The position numbers were made by a program, and so were the translations under genes. From assembly GCA_963995505.1 (NCBI GenBank), contig OZ023185.1, positions 13,217,691 through 13,281,690 on the forward strand: a stretch of 64,000 bases of DNA, read 5' to 3'. The stretch comes from Hypericum androsaemum. Its lineage: Eukaryota > Streptophyta > Magnoliopsida > Malpighiales > Hypericaceae. Shown here one piece after another: positions 1-11,730 of the stretch (position 1 is its first letter; each line of letters opens with the position of its first letter). Below the pieces are notes generated by a model. It had not been told where the DNA came from, did not search any database, and saw only the letters and a program-made list of their open reading frames with translations.

Positions 1-405
1 TGGTGGTTAAAGAGCACTCTCTTCTATAGATTAGAAAAACTGACTTTGGGAAGAGTTTTATAATCATCTTTGATGAAAAGGTCCACGTAATGGGTGAAAC
101 CCAAGTCGACTCATGCTTTTGTCCAAGCTATAATTGGTTTAATTGTGTTTGACCTACACTAACACAATCTGATAACAAAAGCTGTTTCGAAAGTTCTTTT
201 GGCTCTGTTTTTGTAGATATTTGAAGGATCAAATCAACCCTCATGTCAAAGTCAACACAAGTCAAGCCTAGGAAGAAAAGTGCTAGCTTTTGCTAGCTTG
301 AGAGACTTCTTCTCCAACGGCTACCAATGAATACTTTTGACATGAAAAGCAAGTTTCAAGACTTGCTTGGCAAGCATGGGCCAACGGCTACTTACAAAGG
401 AGATC

Positions 406-416
406 CTATAAATAGA
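406..416 (+). promoter_or_regulatory. LTR TATA box
   Basis: CCTATAAATAG lies in the middle of the 5' LTR and is conserved as CTTATAAATAG at 5126-5136 in the 3' LTR. Position and conservation fit the retrotransposon promoter. Confidence 0.6.
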
Positions 417-714
417 AGATCAAGCCAAGAACAAAGTTGGACCACTTGAGAGAAAAAAAAGTGTGATCAAGATTCAAAGAAGAAATCTAGCTTGAAGCTA
501 AATTCCTACATTCAAAAAGAGAAAAGCTATGATCACAAAGTGGTGAAGACAAAAAATGTATTAGATATACATTTGTGTTGGTACTATCTCAACTTCTATG
601 TGAAGGTGTGAGTAGTACATTTGTAAAAACAACGATAAGCTCAGAAGGTTTCTAGAGGGCCTGTAAATCTAGACGGTAGCTAGTCATTATCCGTGAAGCT
701 AGTGGGTAAGAGGT

Positions 715-985
715 TAGCAAGTGCTCCTATGAAAACTTGTAGAACCTTGAAAAACTTGTGGTTTGCAAGTGAACCGTGAAAACTTGTAGGTTAGCAAGTG
801 CTCCTGTGAAAACTTGTAGGTTTCAAGTGAACCTTGAAAAACTTGTGATTTGCAAGAGAACCGTGAAAACTTGTAGGTTTCAAGTGAACCTTGGAAAACT
901 TGTGGTTTGCAAGTGAACCGTGAAAACTTGTAGGATTGTAAGTAAACTTGTGAAAACTTGTATGTCTGCAAGTGCACCTGTCAAA
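715..985 (+). repeat. Tandem repeats inside the LTR
   Basis: Roughly 30-base alternating units built on GTGAAAACTTGTAGG and GGTTTGCAAGTGAACC recur about eight times. The same array, with a slightly different copy order, is at 5440-5660 in the other LTR. An 87-codon open frame on the minus strand here is only a product of the repeat. Confidence 0.8.
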
Positions 986-1211
986 ACTTGCTGTGTACTC
1001 TTATTTTTTTATTAGAGCAATAAAAGGTAGGAGGACGGTTGAAGAGTGGACGTAGGCTCAAATGGATTGAGCTAAACCACTATACATCTGGTGTCAAATC
1101 TCTCTATCTTTATTTTCTTTCACGTTGATTGACTAAGTACCAACGAAAGTTGAGAAATTCGATTGAGACCTAATTCACCACCCCCACCAGGTTGCTTATT
1201 GGACCTACAAT

Positions 1212-1223
1212 TGGTATCAGAGC
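1212..1223 (+). other. Primer binding site (initiator Met tRNA)
   Basis: TGGTATCAGAGC is the standard copia primer site, complementary to the 3' end of initiator methionine tRNA. It begins three bases after the LTR ends, as expected for minus-strand priming. Confidence 0.9.
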
Positions 1224-1300
1224 AGGTCCCATACTTTACACACTATACGTTTGACGTGTTTTGGTTAAGTGTGCAGGACTAACATTCGAGGGAAAAGATC

Positions 1301-2803
1301 ATGGCAACCTCATCAAATCTCACGTTTGCTGAAGGGCAATCTACCACGAGACCTCCTCTGTTTGCTGGAGCTCATTATTCCTTCTGGAAGGCAAGAATGA
1401 AAATTTTCATTCAAGCCAATGATTGGGAAGCATGGAGATCCATCGAAGATGGTCCATTTACTCCCTATGAAATGAATGGAGATAAGAAAGAAGCCAAGTC
1501 CAAAGAAACTTGGACTCCAGAAGAGATAAAAAAGGTACAAGTTAATTGTAAAGCCATAAATATGCTACATTGTGCTTTGGACGCTTCTGAGTTTCATCGA
1601 ATCTCTATGTGTGCTTCGGCCAAAGAGATTTGGGATAAACTTGAAGTAACTCACGAAGGTACAAACCAAGTGAAGGAGTCTAAGATAAACATGTTGGCAT
1701 ATAAGTATGAGCTTTTCAAAATGTTGCATGAAGAGACAATTGGTGAGATGGTGACAAGGTTTTCTAGTATAATAAACAGGGTGAAATCTTTGGGCAAAAG
1801 CTATACAAATTGTGAGATTGTTCGCAAATTATTGAGAAGCTTGCCAAAGTCTTGGTCATCGAAAGTCACAGCCATCGAAGAAGCAAAAGATCTCAATGTC
1901 CTTTCTCTCGATGAACTCGTTGGCTCACTCATGACTCATGAGATCAAAATGATCCAAGAGTCGAATGAAAAAATTGAAGAAAATACAAACTCCCGAAAAA
2001 AGAACATAGCCTTTAAGGCTAAGGAAAGGGAAGTTTTTTCTTGTAGGACTGATGAAAAAAATGAAGAATTTGCCATGTTGGCAAGACGCTTCAATAAGTT
2101 CTTCAAAAGGAGAAAATTCCCGAATAAGAAGTTTCTAGAAAAGAAAGAAGAGGACGAGAAGAAAGAAGCCATTCAGTGCTTTGAGTGTAATAAGCCTGGA
2201 CACGTCAGGACTGACTGTCCTAAGCATAATCTGAAGAAAGGCTCAGACAAGAAAAGAAGGAGAGACAATGGTCATATAGCCCTTTGGTATGACACCAACT
2301 CTGACTCATCCACCTCAGAAGAAAGTGAGGAAGCACAGCTGTGATTAATGGGGATTGAGCAAGGAGAACCATCTCAGGTAAATGATGACTATCCTGACTT
2401 TACCTTTGAAGAGCTATACGATGCCTTTGATCAAGTTGTAGGAGAACTGAGAGACGCTATGATTGAAAGATCCGAGCTCAGAAATGAGTTAACTCTCAGA
2501 GATGAAAGGATCAAAGCTCTTGAACAAGAGTTAGAAGGGCTGAAGTCTAAAAATACTATTTTTGACACTGTTCGTGTGTCTCAGCCAAAGCAATCCACTA
2601 GCTGCCCAATTAATAAACCGCGTAGAAGTCCTCATCAAACTAACAAAAGATGTTATACTTGTGGCAATGTTGGGCATCTAGCTAGAAGTTGCCAGAATGG
2701 CAAGGTTTCTAGAACAAAGAAAGTTTGGGTTCCAAAGGGAACTTATGTTTTATTTGACAAACTTGGACCCAATCGAGTTTGGGTACCAAAATCAAAGACT
2801 TAG
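1301..2803 (+). pseudogene. gag: gag of the Sirevirus-like element (interrupted)
   Basis: The frame opens at ATG 1301 and runs with one internal TGA (2342-2344) to TAG 2801-2803. It encodes the capsid and nucleocapsid region: a UBN2-type gag domain beginning RPPLFAGAHYSFWKARM, a first CX2CX4HX4C knuckle (CFECNKPGHVRTDC, about residue 290), a Lys/Glu-rich linker, a heptad-rich coiled-coil stretch after the stop, and a second knuckle (CYTCGNVGHLARSC). Two knuckles and a long gag tail are typical of SIRE-type elements. Because codons on both sides of 2342 stay in frame and align with the family, the TGA is a point mutation rather than a true end. The UAG at 2801 sits at the normal gag/pol boundary. 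Confidence 0.8.
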
Positions 2804-4725
2804 TTGCTCTTGCAGGTATGTCTCGGAGTGCATCACGAGCCGAACCAGGAATGGTATATCGATAGTGGATGCATGAGATATATGACTGGAGATAGAAGAT
2901 TCTTCTCTAGTATAAAAAAAGGAAGGTGGGAAGATCACTTTCGGAGACAATGGACAAGGCACAATTATCGGTCAAGGTAATGTTGAAAACTCAACTACCA
3001 CTCTTATTAGAGATATGCTGCTTGTTGATGGTTTAAAGCATAACTTTCTTAGCGTGTCACAACTCTGCGATAATGGACTATGTATTAAGTTTGATAAAAA
3101 TGTTTGCAAAATTGAAAGTTCTGAGGGCTTATGCATGATAGGACATAGAAGAGGCAATGTCTATATAGTTAATCTGAAGAGTCTTGATGCAAACAACTCA
3201 TGTTTAATAGTCAAAGAAGAGGAGAGTTGGATGTGGCACAGGAAGTTAGGACATGTTAACATGAGAACATTGTCTAAACTTGCTAAGCGTAAATTAGTTG
3301 AAGGCTTGCCAAACATATCATTTGATAAGAATAAACTCTGTGAGGCATGCGCCAAAGGGAAGCATGTGAAATCATCTTTAAAACTGAAGCATTGTTTGTC
3401 TACCTCTCGACAGTTGGAGTTAATCCTTATTGATTTGTTTGAACCAACTCGGATACAAAGTCTTGGAGGAAAACACTATGGGTTTATATGTGCAGATGAT
3501 TACTCCAGGTTTACTTGGGTATTTCTTTTTAAGATTAAAAAGTGAAACAACCGATGTATTTGTCAGGTTTGCAAAAAGGTACAAAATGAGAAAAGTACCA
3601 CGATCATAAGTGTGAGGAGTGATCATGGAACAGAATTTGAGAACGAGGAGTTCAAAAATTTCTGTGATCAATATGGAATTAGCCATAATTTCTCTGCTCT
3701 TAAAACACCTCAACAAAATGGGGTTGTTGAAAGGAAAAACAGAACATTGGAAGAAATGGCTAGGACTATGATCTGTGAGTATAATATGTCAAAGTATTTT
3801 TGGGCGGAGGCTGTGAATAATGCCTGCCATATTATAAACAGAACCTCCATTAGATCGTTGCTCAAAAAAACTCCATATGAGCTATACAAGGGAAGAAAGC
3901 CGAACATCGATTACTTCCATATATTTGGGTCGAAATGCTTTGTGAACAACAATGGCAAAGAGCATCTTGGCAAATTTGATGCTAAAAGCGATGAGGCTAT
4001 ATTTTTGGGTTATGCGAATAACTCAAAGGCTTATCGAGTGTTCAACAAGCAAAATAGCAAGGTAGAAGAATCTGTACATGTCATGTTCGATGAACAAGCC
4101 TTGATACCTGGAAAGGAAGTTGATGGCCTTTCTGATGAGGAAAAGGATGAGGAGCTTATTGACATAAGTGATGATAAACAGGAGGAAAATGCTGAAAAGC
4201 ACCCTCCAGCCACAAAAGAGTGGAAAATTGTCAAAGATCATCCCCTCATACAGGTAATAGGTGATCCACACAAAGGTATACTTACTCGAAGAGCAATTCA
4301 TAATACTTGCACGCATCTTGCATTCTTATCTCAAGTTGAAACTAGAGATATAAGTGATGCTATAGATGATGAATTTTGGATGATTGCTATGCATGAAGAG
4401 CTAAATCAATTCGAGAGAAGTAATGTGTGGACACTCGTTCTAAGACTAGCTGATCATCCAGTGATTGGCACTAAGTGGATCTTTAGGAACAAGATGGATA
4501 AAAATGCTATAGTAACTCGAAACAAAGCTAGAATTGTAGCACAGGGTTATTCCCAAGAAGAGGGAATAGACTACGATGAAATATTCGCACCTGTTGCTAG
4601 ATTAGAAGCTATTCGGTTGCTCTTAGCATTTGCATGCCACACGGACTTTAAACTTTACCAAATGAATGTCAATAGTGCATTCTTGAACTACCTGATCATG
4701 TTTATCGTTTAAACAAAGCATTATA
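2801..4725 (+). pseudogene. pol: pol of the Sirevirus-like element (PR, IN, partial RT)
   Basis: After the UAG, the aspartic protease motif WYIDSGC is in frame with gag. A frame change near 2925 separates it from the rest of protease. GAG-pre-integrase (WHRKLGHVNMRTL, CEAC) and the integrase core follow, with Asp in LIDLF, DDYSRFTWV, Asp in RSDHGTEF and Glu in PQQNGVVERK. Another frame break lies near 3540. The RT fingers region is present (KWIFRNKMD, ARIVAQGYSQEEGIDY, FAPVARLEAIR), but the first catalytic motif reads QMNVNSAFLN, with Asn where Asp is expected. Coding then jumps to an ALYGL-like segment that fuses into the 3' LTR. It cannot encode an active polymerase. Confidence 0.8.
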
Positions 4726-5874
4726 TGGTTAAAGAGTACTCTTCTATGGATTAGAAAGACTGACTTTGGGAAGAGTTTTATAATCATCTTTGATCAAAAG
4801 GTCCACGTGATGGGAGACAACCCAAGTCGACTCATACTTTTGTCCAAGCTATAATTGGTTTAATTATGTTTGACTTACACTAACACAATCTGATAACAAA
4901 AGCTGTTTCGAAAGTTCTTTTGGCTTTATTTTTACAGCTATTTGAAGAATTAAATCAACCCTCATGTCAAAGTCAACACAAGTCAAGCCTAGGAAGAAAA
5001 GTTCTAGCTTTTACTAGTTTGAAAGACTTCTTCTCCAACGGCTATCAAGGAATACTTTGGACGTGAAGAGCAAGTTTCAAGACTTGCTTGGCAAGCATGG
5101 GCCAACGGCTCCTTGTAAGGGAGATCTTATAAATAGAAGATCAAGCCAAGAACAAAGTTGGACCACTTGAGAGAAAAAGAGTGTGATCAAGATTCAAAGA
5201 AGAAATCAAGCTTGAAGCTGAATTCCTACATTCAAAAAGAAAAAAGGTGTGATCATAAAGTGGTGAAGACAAAGTGCGTATTAGATATACATTTGTCTTG
5301 GTACTGTCTCAACTTCTATGTAAAGGTGTGAGTAGTACATTTGTAAGAGCAACGATAAGCTTAGAAGGTTTCTAGAGAGCCTGTAAATCTAGACGGTAGC
5401 TAGCCGTTGTCCGTGAAGCTAGTGGGTAAGAGGTTAGCAAGTGCTCATGTGAAAACTTGTAGGTTTCAAGTGAACCTTAGAAAACTTGTAGTTTGCAAGT
5501 GAACCGTAAAAACTTGTAGGTTAGCAAGTGCTCCTGTGAAAACTTGTAGGTTTTAAGTGAACCTTGGAAAACTTATGGTTTGCAAGTGAACCGTAAAAAC
5601 TTGTAGGTTTACAAGTTAACCTGTGAAAACTTGTAGGTTTGCAAGTGCACCTGGCAAAACTTTCTATGTACTCTTGTGTTTTTATTGGAGCAATAAAAAG
5701 CAGGAGAACGGTTGAAGAATGGACGTAGGCTCAAGTGGATTGAACCACTGTACATCTGGTATCAATTCTCTCTATCTTTATTTTCTTTCACGCTGATTGA
5801 CTAATTACCAATGAAAGTTGAAAGATTCGATTGAGACCTAATTCACCCCCCTTAGGTTACTTATTGGACCTACA
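4726..5874 (+). repeat. 3' LTR of the Sirevirus-like element
   Basis: Direct repeat of 4-1209 with the same TATA box and tandem block. No polypurine tract precedes it. Instead, RT coding sequence runs straight into its first bases (see findings). It ends GGACCTACA at 5874. Confidence 0.9.
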
Positions 5875-6072
5875 CCCAAATATATTTAACCCATTCTCTT
5901 TTAACAAAACCATTAAAAAAATTCAAAAAAATATAGCCTGAGGTAATTTTATGGGTGAAAATTTGGCGTGTCAAGACAAAAACACGAGAGATAAAATAAT
6001 ATTCCAAAATATGGTCACATAACAATTGATAAAATAGTGCATAAGTATAGCAACACGATTAGAGAGAGAGAA

Positions 6073-7090
6073 AATAGGGACTCATCGTTACACCTTACCA
6101 AAAACTCACTCCTTTGTCTCCTCTTCTTCTCGTTTACATTCACCATTCTTGAGAGAGTCACATAAAGCTGCGCAAAAATCTATACAAAAAGCCCTCTGGT
6201 GTTTGGAGCTTTAACTTGGTATTCGCACCAATCTTTCTTTGCAAGCCCCTCCTCCTCTGGCCGGCCATCGTCTAGAGTAGATCTTTACCGACCCGAGTAG
6301 ATCAGAGTCCACCGACCTCACTCTCAACAAAAAATTGCCATCCGCGGTCCACGTCATTAGCCTCCGCTGGTAGGTAGGCCACCAATAACATCAACCTGCA
6401 AGTCTCAACCTCATCCTCGTACATGCTCAGACTTTCCATCTCAAGCTCCTTCTCGTCCGTTAGTAGTCGGTTAGCTCGTCGCCGCCCAAAAAGCCCATTC
6501 AGTTTTAGGTCATTTCATTCTTTTTCCTCGCCTTCTCGAGGCCGACTAGCTCCCCTTCTGGTGAGCCAGAGCCGCCATCGATTAAAATTTGGAGGGGTTG
6601 GTCACTATAGATCACCCCTCCGGCATAATTTTAATATTAATGTTATTTCTGATTTTTTTATTTTCTATCTATGTCTAATTTTAGATCAACCATGTTTGAT
6701 CTAGTGGATATTTCTGATATTTTTTGGTTTCATCCTGTTGTTTCTCTCAGAGGAGGATTCGTCTGACCACGGTTGACTCCGATAAAGAGGTCTTTGTTGA
6801 GTCGCACCTCATGTGTGATTCAATATCTTCCAGCTGACATCTTCGTTAGCAGTATCCAATTTCGACTTTCATTTCATTGAGGAAGCTACTCTCAACTCTT
6901 GTAGTTGATAGTACGACTGATGTAACCATTGTTACCGCTAGCATTACCTCTCAATAGGTTGGAACCTTTGTTATTGATTTCATCTCTAGATTTTCAGTTT
7001 CTTTATCTTTGTATTTACTTTTTATTGTCCAATGTCGTGTAACGTGTGATATTATAATGAATGACCTATAGGTCACTTTCTACACAAAAA
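6073..7090 (+). mobile_element. Possible non-autonomous LINE-like element
   Basis: A pyrimidine-rich start (CTCATCGTTACACC, CCTCTTCTTCTCG) is followed by low-coding sequence and a tail reading ATTATAATGAATGACCTATAGG, then an A-run at about 7084-7090. AGAGAGAGAA occurs on both sides (6063-6072 and 7091-7100) and could be a target duplication, though it is simple sequence. A 93-codon frame at 6423-6704 has no recognisable domain. Alternatively this is ordinary intergenic DNA. Confidence 0.3.
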
Positions 7091-7141
7091 AGAGAGAGAA
7101 TTCACATAAGAAGGAAGAGAAAAGGTCATTATTTTATTAAC

Positions 7142-7341
7142 NNNNNNNNNNNNNNNNNNNNNNNNNNNNNNNNNNNNNNNNNNNNNNNNNNNNNNNNNNN
7201 NNNNNNNNNNNNNNNNNNNNNNNNNNNNNNNNNNNNNNNNNNNNNNNNNNNNNNNNNNNNNNNNNNNNNNNNNNNNNNNNNNNNNNNNNNNNNNNNNNNN
7301 NNNNNNNNNNNNNNNNNNNNNNNNNNNNNNNNNNNNNNNNN
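7142..7341. other. Assembly gap (200 N)
   Basis: Exactly 200 undetermined bases, probably a fixed-size scaffold gap. Real length and content are unknown, and two open frames that cross it are meaningless. Confidence 1.
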
Positions 7342-7439
7342 AAATAATCGTAACTTTCTAATCGAGTGATGTGATTTCAAGAAATATGAAAGATAAGAGG
7401 TAGATTTACAATTATGTAATCATATAGTATCCCCTAAAG

Positions 7440-8215
7440 ACTGGACAGTTGGGGGACCAACATGGTTGGCTGAAGATTTCATGGCTTACAGATCTCAGAT
7501 AGATCTTGGACATGTTTGAGGTAAAGAACGTTGGGCTTACAGCATCATCATCAAGTGTCTGCCTATAATTCGGCAAAATAGATAAATCTCGGCTAACATG
7601 TCACGAGATAAAGTCCAGAGGGAACACCACCAATAGACATCTTGAGACTTCGAAAGCGCATCCACCATTGAATTGCCCTCTCGATTCCATGAAACACTTG
7701 TGACTGAGCATGAAACAAAGAAGCCATATAGATAGAGTCAGTCTCTAGCCAAAGTCATCTCCATCATCCATTGAAAGCTATCTCAATAGACATCAAGGTT
7801 GCCTCCAATTCTGCCTCAAAAGATAAATGAATCCCCAATCTTTGCCACAAAACAGCCATGAACAAAGCCTCGGTGACTTTCAATAAGAACGCAAATATGT
7901 GCGGCACATGACTTAACACCCAAAGACTCTGTTCCGCTATCATCTGTAATGCATTTAATCCAACCCGACAAAGGAGCATGCCACATGAATTCCAATATGT
8001 GCGGCACTCATCCAGATCGTCCTCTCATGCCCAAAGTTCCAAGGATGAGAAGATACTCCTAATAATTAAACATAGTACCAATATTAAGAAAATTAGCCTC
8101 AGTAAGCAAGTCCTAAATATGAGCACAAATCGAATGCGGGCGAGGAGCCATATTATAAAAAATCCACCAGTTTCTAGCCGACCAGATAGTCCAAACACAC
8201 ATCACAAATTAATAA
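7440..8215 (-). mobile_element. LINE (L1-type) 3' remnant with RNase H
   Basis: On the minus strand, decayed coding shows the end of a zinc-binding RT region (VWTIWSARNWWIF near 8165-8215), a linker, then a plant LINE-type RNase H domain: WHAPLSGWIKCITDD (about 7935-7985), HRGFVHGCFVAKIGDS, FEAELEATLMSIEIAFNG and LETDSIYMASLF, ending in a VDALSKSQDVYWW-like tail near 7600. This order is known from the 3' end of plant L1 ORF2. Several frame changes and stops show it is dead. Confidence 0.7.
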
Positions 8216-10185
8216 AATTTCATGTATTGTGTAAAGTTTGTAAATTAATACAATTATACCTTTTAATTAAAAATATTCGATAACAATTTATACTCTATAA
8301 CACAAACAAAATTTTCTTTTTGGTTTGTCAAAGTCAAATGAGACATTATAAATATTTAGAAAATAGTTTCTCATATTTACCTACAAATGAAAGTGTAAGG
8401 ACCAAGAATCGAATCGGAAATTTCAGTTTTGGTGGGGGACTGAAACATATTTTGACCAGGGACCGAATTGTATTTTGTCAAACTTAATCCCACTAAATTT
8501 TTTGTCTATAAATGGAGAGGAAATGGCACAGAAAGGGGGAGGAGGAGGCAGAGAAGGAAAGAGAGAGAAAAACCCCCAAATTAAATCTTGGCCAATTATT
8601 GGATTTCATAGAGCATATTGGGGTAAAATCCAACAATGAAATTTTATTGGATTGAACCGAGATTTTGAAGGAGTGCTCCTAACACCTTAAACAAGAGTCT
8701 CAACGGTGAAGATGTTATTTCAAGGTATGTAAGATTGTCTTGAAATATAATTTTGAAGTAGAAAGATGAAATTTAGATTTTAGGAGCAGCAGTTGTAATC
8801 GATGAAATCTGACAGTGAAATCATGTCCGATTGGAGTGAAACTTGGGAATAATGTTTCTAACATCTTGATAAAGATTATGTACGGTGGAGATCTTATTTA
8901 GAGGTCCCTAAGATTGTCAGATTGATACAAAGTTGGATGTCATAAATCTGAGTAAAACGGGATCAAGGTGGAGGAAGTGAACTAGGTGATCTAGGCGAGC
9001 CTAGGGTCGGAGGTGAGCGTGGTGATACGTCTCGTAACGTTAGGGATCTCGAGGAAATCATGGAGAGATTGTGGGTACGTGAGCTAATCGCATTGGAACG
9101 CCGAGAGGGACGATGTAAGTCAAATCTCTGTCTATATTTTTGTCCATATTTCTGTCCGTATATGATATGTGAACCACCGTATATGATCTTTGTATCACGA
9201 TCTATGTATCCTTGTATTTTTATTCGTATCTCTGCCTGTATTTGTTCTGTAATCTGTTTGTACTTTTGATTGTATTCGTTTGTATTTTTTCCCGTATTTG
9301 ATTCGTACCCTAGAGGTATTTGTCCATGTATTAGGTGTGATTATGATGTGGATCAGTAGGTCCCTACTTGTATATGTATGTCTCTGTATCTGTATATTTC
9401 TGTAAATTTAATTATTTTTCGATTCTGCCATATCGGTATATGTCCCGCATGTCATGAACATCTCCGTATGTGTCGTATATGCCATGAGTATGTGTGATTT
9501 GGAATCAGTCCGTGTGTCCCAAATCTGTGTTTGGTCTGTATGGTTTTTCGTATGAAATTCTGTATCCATATCTGAACCCTGACCATTTTTAAGTCCGTAC
9601 TGTACTACATGTATAATATGTTAACCAATTGTTGCAGGGTATGTCTTCTGCTCGATGAATTTAATAGTGTTTATTGTATGCCATGGTCTCGCAAACAATG
9701 GACGATTTCCTTGTGTAGATTAGTTTTGGTTAATAGATGGCTACTGTTTGTCTTTATGTGATTAATATAAGATGTGGCTACTACGATCTTGTTCATGGTT
9801 ACTACAATTGGTATATAAATCTACTTTAATTGGTGAAGCTATACGTGAGTTCTATTGATAACCTTGCGATTGAGTTTAGTTTCGTGACTACTGATCTATG
9901 AGTAAATTAGTTGAAATCATCAAAATCGCAAATCTTGGTTTATAGCTATTACCATTATATAAATACTTATGACCTATTAATATATGGATAATGCTAGGCT
10001 TCTGTACATGGCTTAATAAATCGTAGATTAATTGAAATCATTAATTGGAGCTACTGTGTATGTTTATATTTTTCGTAAATATTTTTGTCTGTTTTGTATG
10101 AGAACTATTGGATTATGTTTGTATGTATTCTGCCTCCTGTATCTGAAACCGCATGTAATTTGTCTATTTCTGTATGAGATCGTTA

Positions 10186-10295
10186 CTGTTACTGTCTATC
10201 CGAAAGAATTCTGTACTGTTATTGTTACTGTTTACCCGAAAGAATTCTGTACTGTTATTATCACCGTCTATCCGAAAGGATTCTGTACTGTACTG
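10186..10295 (+). repeat. 37-bp tandem repeat, three copies
   Basis: TATCCGAAAGAATTCTGTAC and its flanks occur three times in a row, with small changes (TTTACCCG, AAGGATTC), directly before the first foldback module. A related stretch (CTATCCGGAAGGACTCTGTG) precedes the last module near 11568-11588. Confidence 0.75.
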
Positions 10296-11730
10296 GTCGG
10301 GATTATCCCGAGGTTATTGTGCCCGTAGAGTATTCTGTATGGATTCCATACTCTACGCGAACCTTGAGGGTATTTATGCCATATGGTGAGAACTTCTTTT
10401 CGCTTTTGTGTTTTACAGCAAAAAAGAGTATCTACTGTGCCCCATAGGATCTCGATAGTCTAAATACTGTACTGGTCGGAATTATCCCCACACTACTATG
10501 CCCATAGAGTTCTGTATACTGTGTTTGTTTACTCTACGTGAGTTTGGTGGGTATATTTGTCCCATGGTGAGAGCTTCTTTCTGCTCTTGGATTATACAGT
10601 AGAAAGGGGTGTCTACTGTGCCCCACAGAATCCCGATAGTAGAACTCCAGAGTTGCGTCTGTAATGTGTTTCTATGAGACTGTGTTTGTTATTGCGAGAC
10701 TGTGTATGATAAGTTGTAATTTTTTGTGAATGCTGAGGATGTGCTTGCTTTGGAGTACGGATTATTGGTTACTGAATACTGTACTGTACTGGTCGGGATT
10801 ACCCCCACACTACTGTGCCCGTAGAGTTTTGTATACTGTGTTTGTTTACTCTACGTGAGTGGTGGGTATCTGTGCCCTGTGGTGAGAGCTCATTTCTGCT
10901 CCTGGATTATACAACAGAAATGAGTGTCTACTATGCCCCACGGAATCCCGATAGTAGAACTCTGGAATTACGTCTATTATGTGCTTAGTGTCTGATCTGT
11001 TAATTTTCTTATATGATTATATGTTGTTGGTATGAATACTAAATACTGAATACTAATTTCTGAATACTGAATACTGGGTACTGAATACTGTACTGGTCGA
11101 GATTATCGCCTTTTTACTTTGCCCGTAGAGTTCTATTTTGTATAGTTTTTGTACTCTACGCGAGTGTGGGAGATATCTGTGCCCTTGGTGAGACCTCGCT
11201 TCGTTTCTGTGCGCTATAACAAAATTGAGTGTCTACTGTGACCCAAGGGATCCCTATAGTGGAACTCTAGAGTTGCGTATGTTGATATGCCTTGTGTTAA
11301 ATCTATGAACAGAAGTGGGTGTTTTTGTCTGATGCTGTGTCTTATGCTAAATATGTGTAATATATGAATGAGACTGTTATGGTGTCTATTTGATCTAATG
11401 CTACCGATTAGGTTGACGTTGATACCTATTTTGGTCCAGAGGACTTAATTATGATTATCACTTGTTTGACTTAGACATGGTGTTATTCTGTTTGGGTATG
11501 GTTACATAATATATTCGAGAGTACCATGTTCTGTTTGTATGTATTCTGTACTGTACTATTCTGTTCTATCCGGAAGGACTCTGTGCTGTACTGTACTGTA
11601 CTGGTCGGGATTACTCTCATACTATTGTGATGAGTAGAGTTTTGTACCGTATACTGTATTTTGTTTACTCTACGCGAGTGTGGTGGGTATCTGTGTCCTG
11701 TTGTGAGAACTCTTTTTCGCTCAGAACTTG
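10289..11730 (+). repeat. Foldback modules M1-M5 within the solo LTR
   Basis: Five related units begin ACTGGTCGG at about 10292, 10471, 10789, 11092 and 11600; M5 is cut short. Each has hairpin 1 with arms around CGTAGAGT/ACTCTACG (10324-10333 with 10348-10357; 10820-10827 with 10848-10855; 11124-11131 with 11153-11160; 11634-11640 with 11667-11673). Hairpin 2 is clearest in M3 (CTCATTTCTG 10889-10898 with CAGAAATGAG 10915-10924). An outer stem in M3 pairs TCGGGATT (10793-10800) with AATCCCGA (10944-10951). A palindromic AACTCCAGAGTT-like sequence follows. The layout suggests a folded RNA or DNA cruciform unit; its role is unknown. Confidence 0.8.

Larger units (their letters stand above)
4..1209 (+). 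repeat. 5' LTR of the Sirevirus-like element
   Basis: TG...CA-bounded repeat that matches 4726-5874 along its whole length. A TATA box (CCTATAAATAG, 406-416) marks the likely promoter, so U3 covers roughly the first 430 bases. A tandem repeat block lies at 715-985. The primer binding site follows within three bases of the LTR end, which fixes the boundary. Confidence 0.9.
4..5874 (+). mobile_element. Sirevirus-like Ty1/copia retrotransposon, deleted
   Basis: Two long direct repeats (4-1209 and 4726-5874), each starting TGGTTAAAGAG and ending GGACCTACA, flank an initiator-Met primer site, a gag with two zinc knuckles and a pol that stops inside reverse transcriptase. The gag resembles the SIRE/Maximus lineage of Ty1/copia. 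RNase H, most of RT and the polypurine tract are absent, so the copy is non-autonomous. The two LTRs differ by several substitutions and small indels in the first 120 bases alone, suggesting an old insertion. The target duplication cannot be judged because the window starts three bases before the 5' LTR. Confidence 0.9.

Noticed and set aside
714..977. 87-codon minus-strand ORF
   Set aside because: Produced entirely by the LTR tandem repeat; the peptide repeats with the DNA unit.
6423..6704. 93-codon ORF, Ser/Arg-rich
   Set aside because: No recognisable domain and no splice or promoter support; within a probable LINE-like unit.
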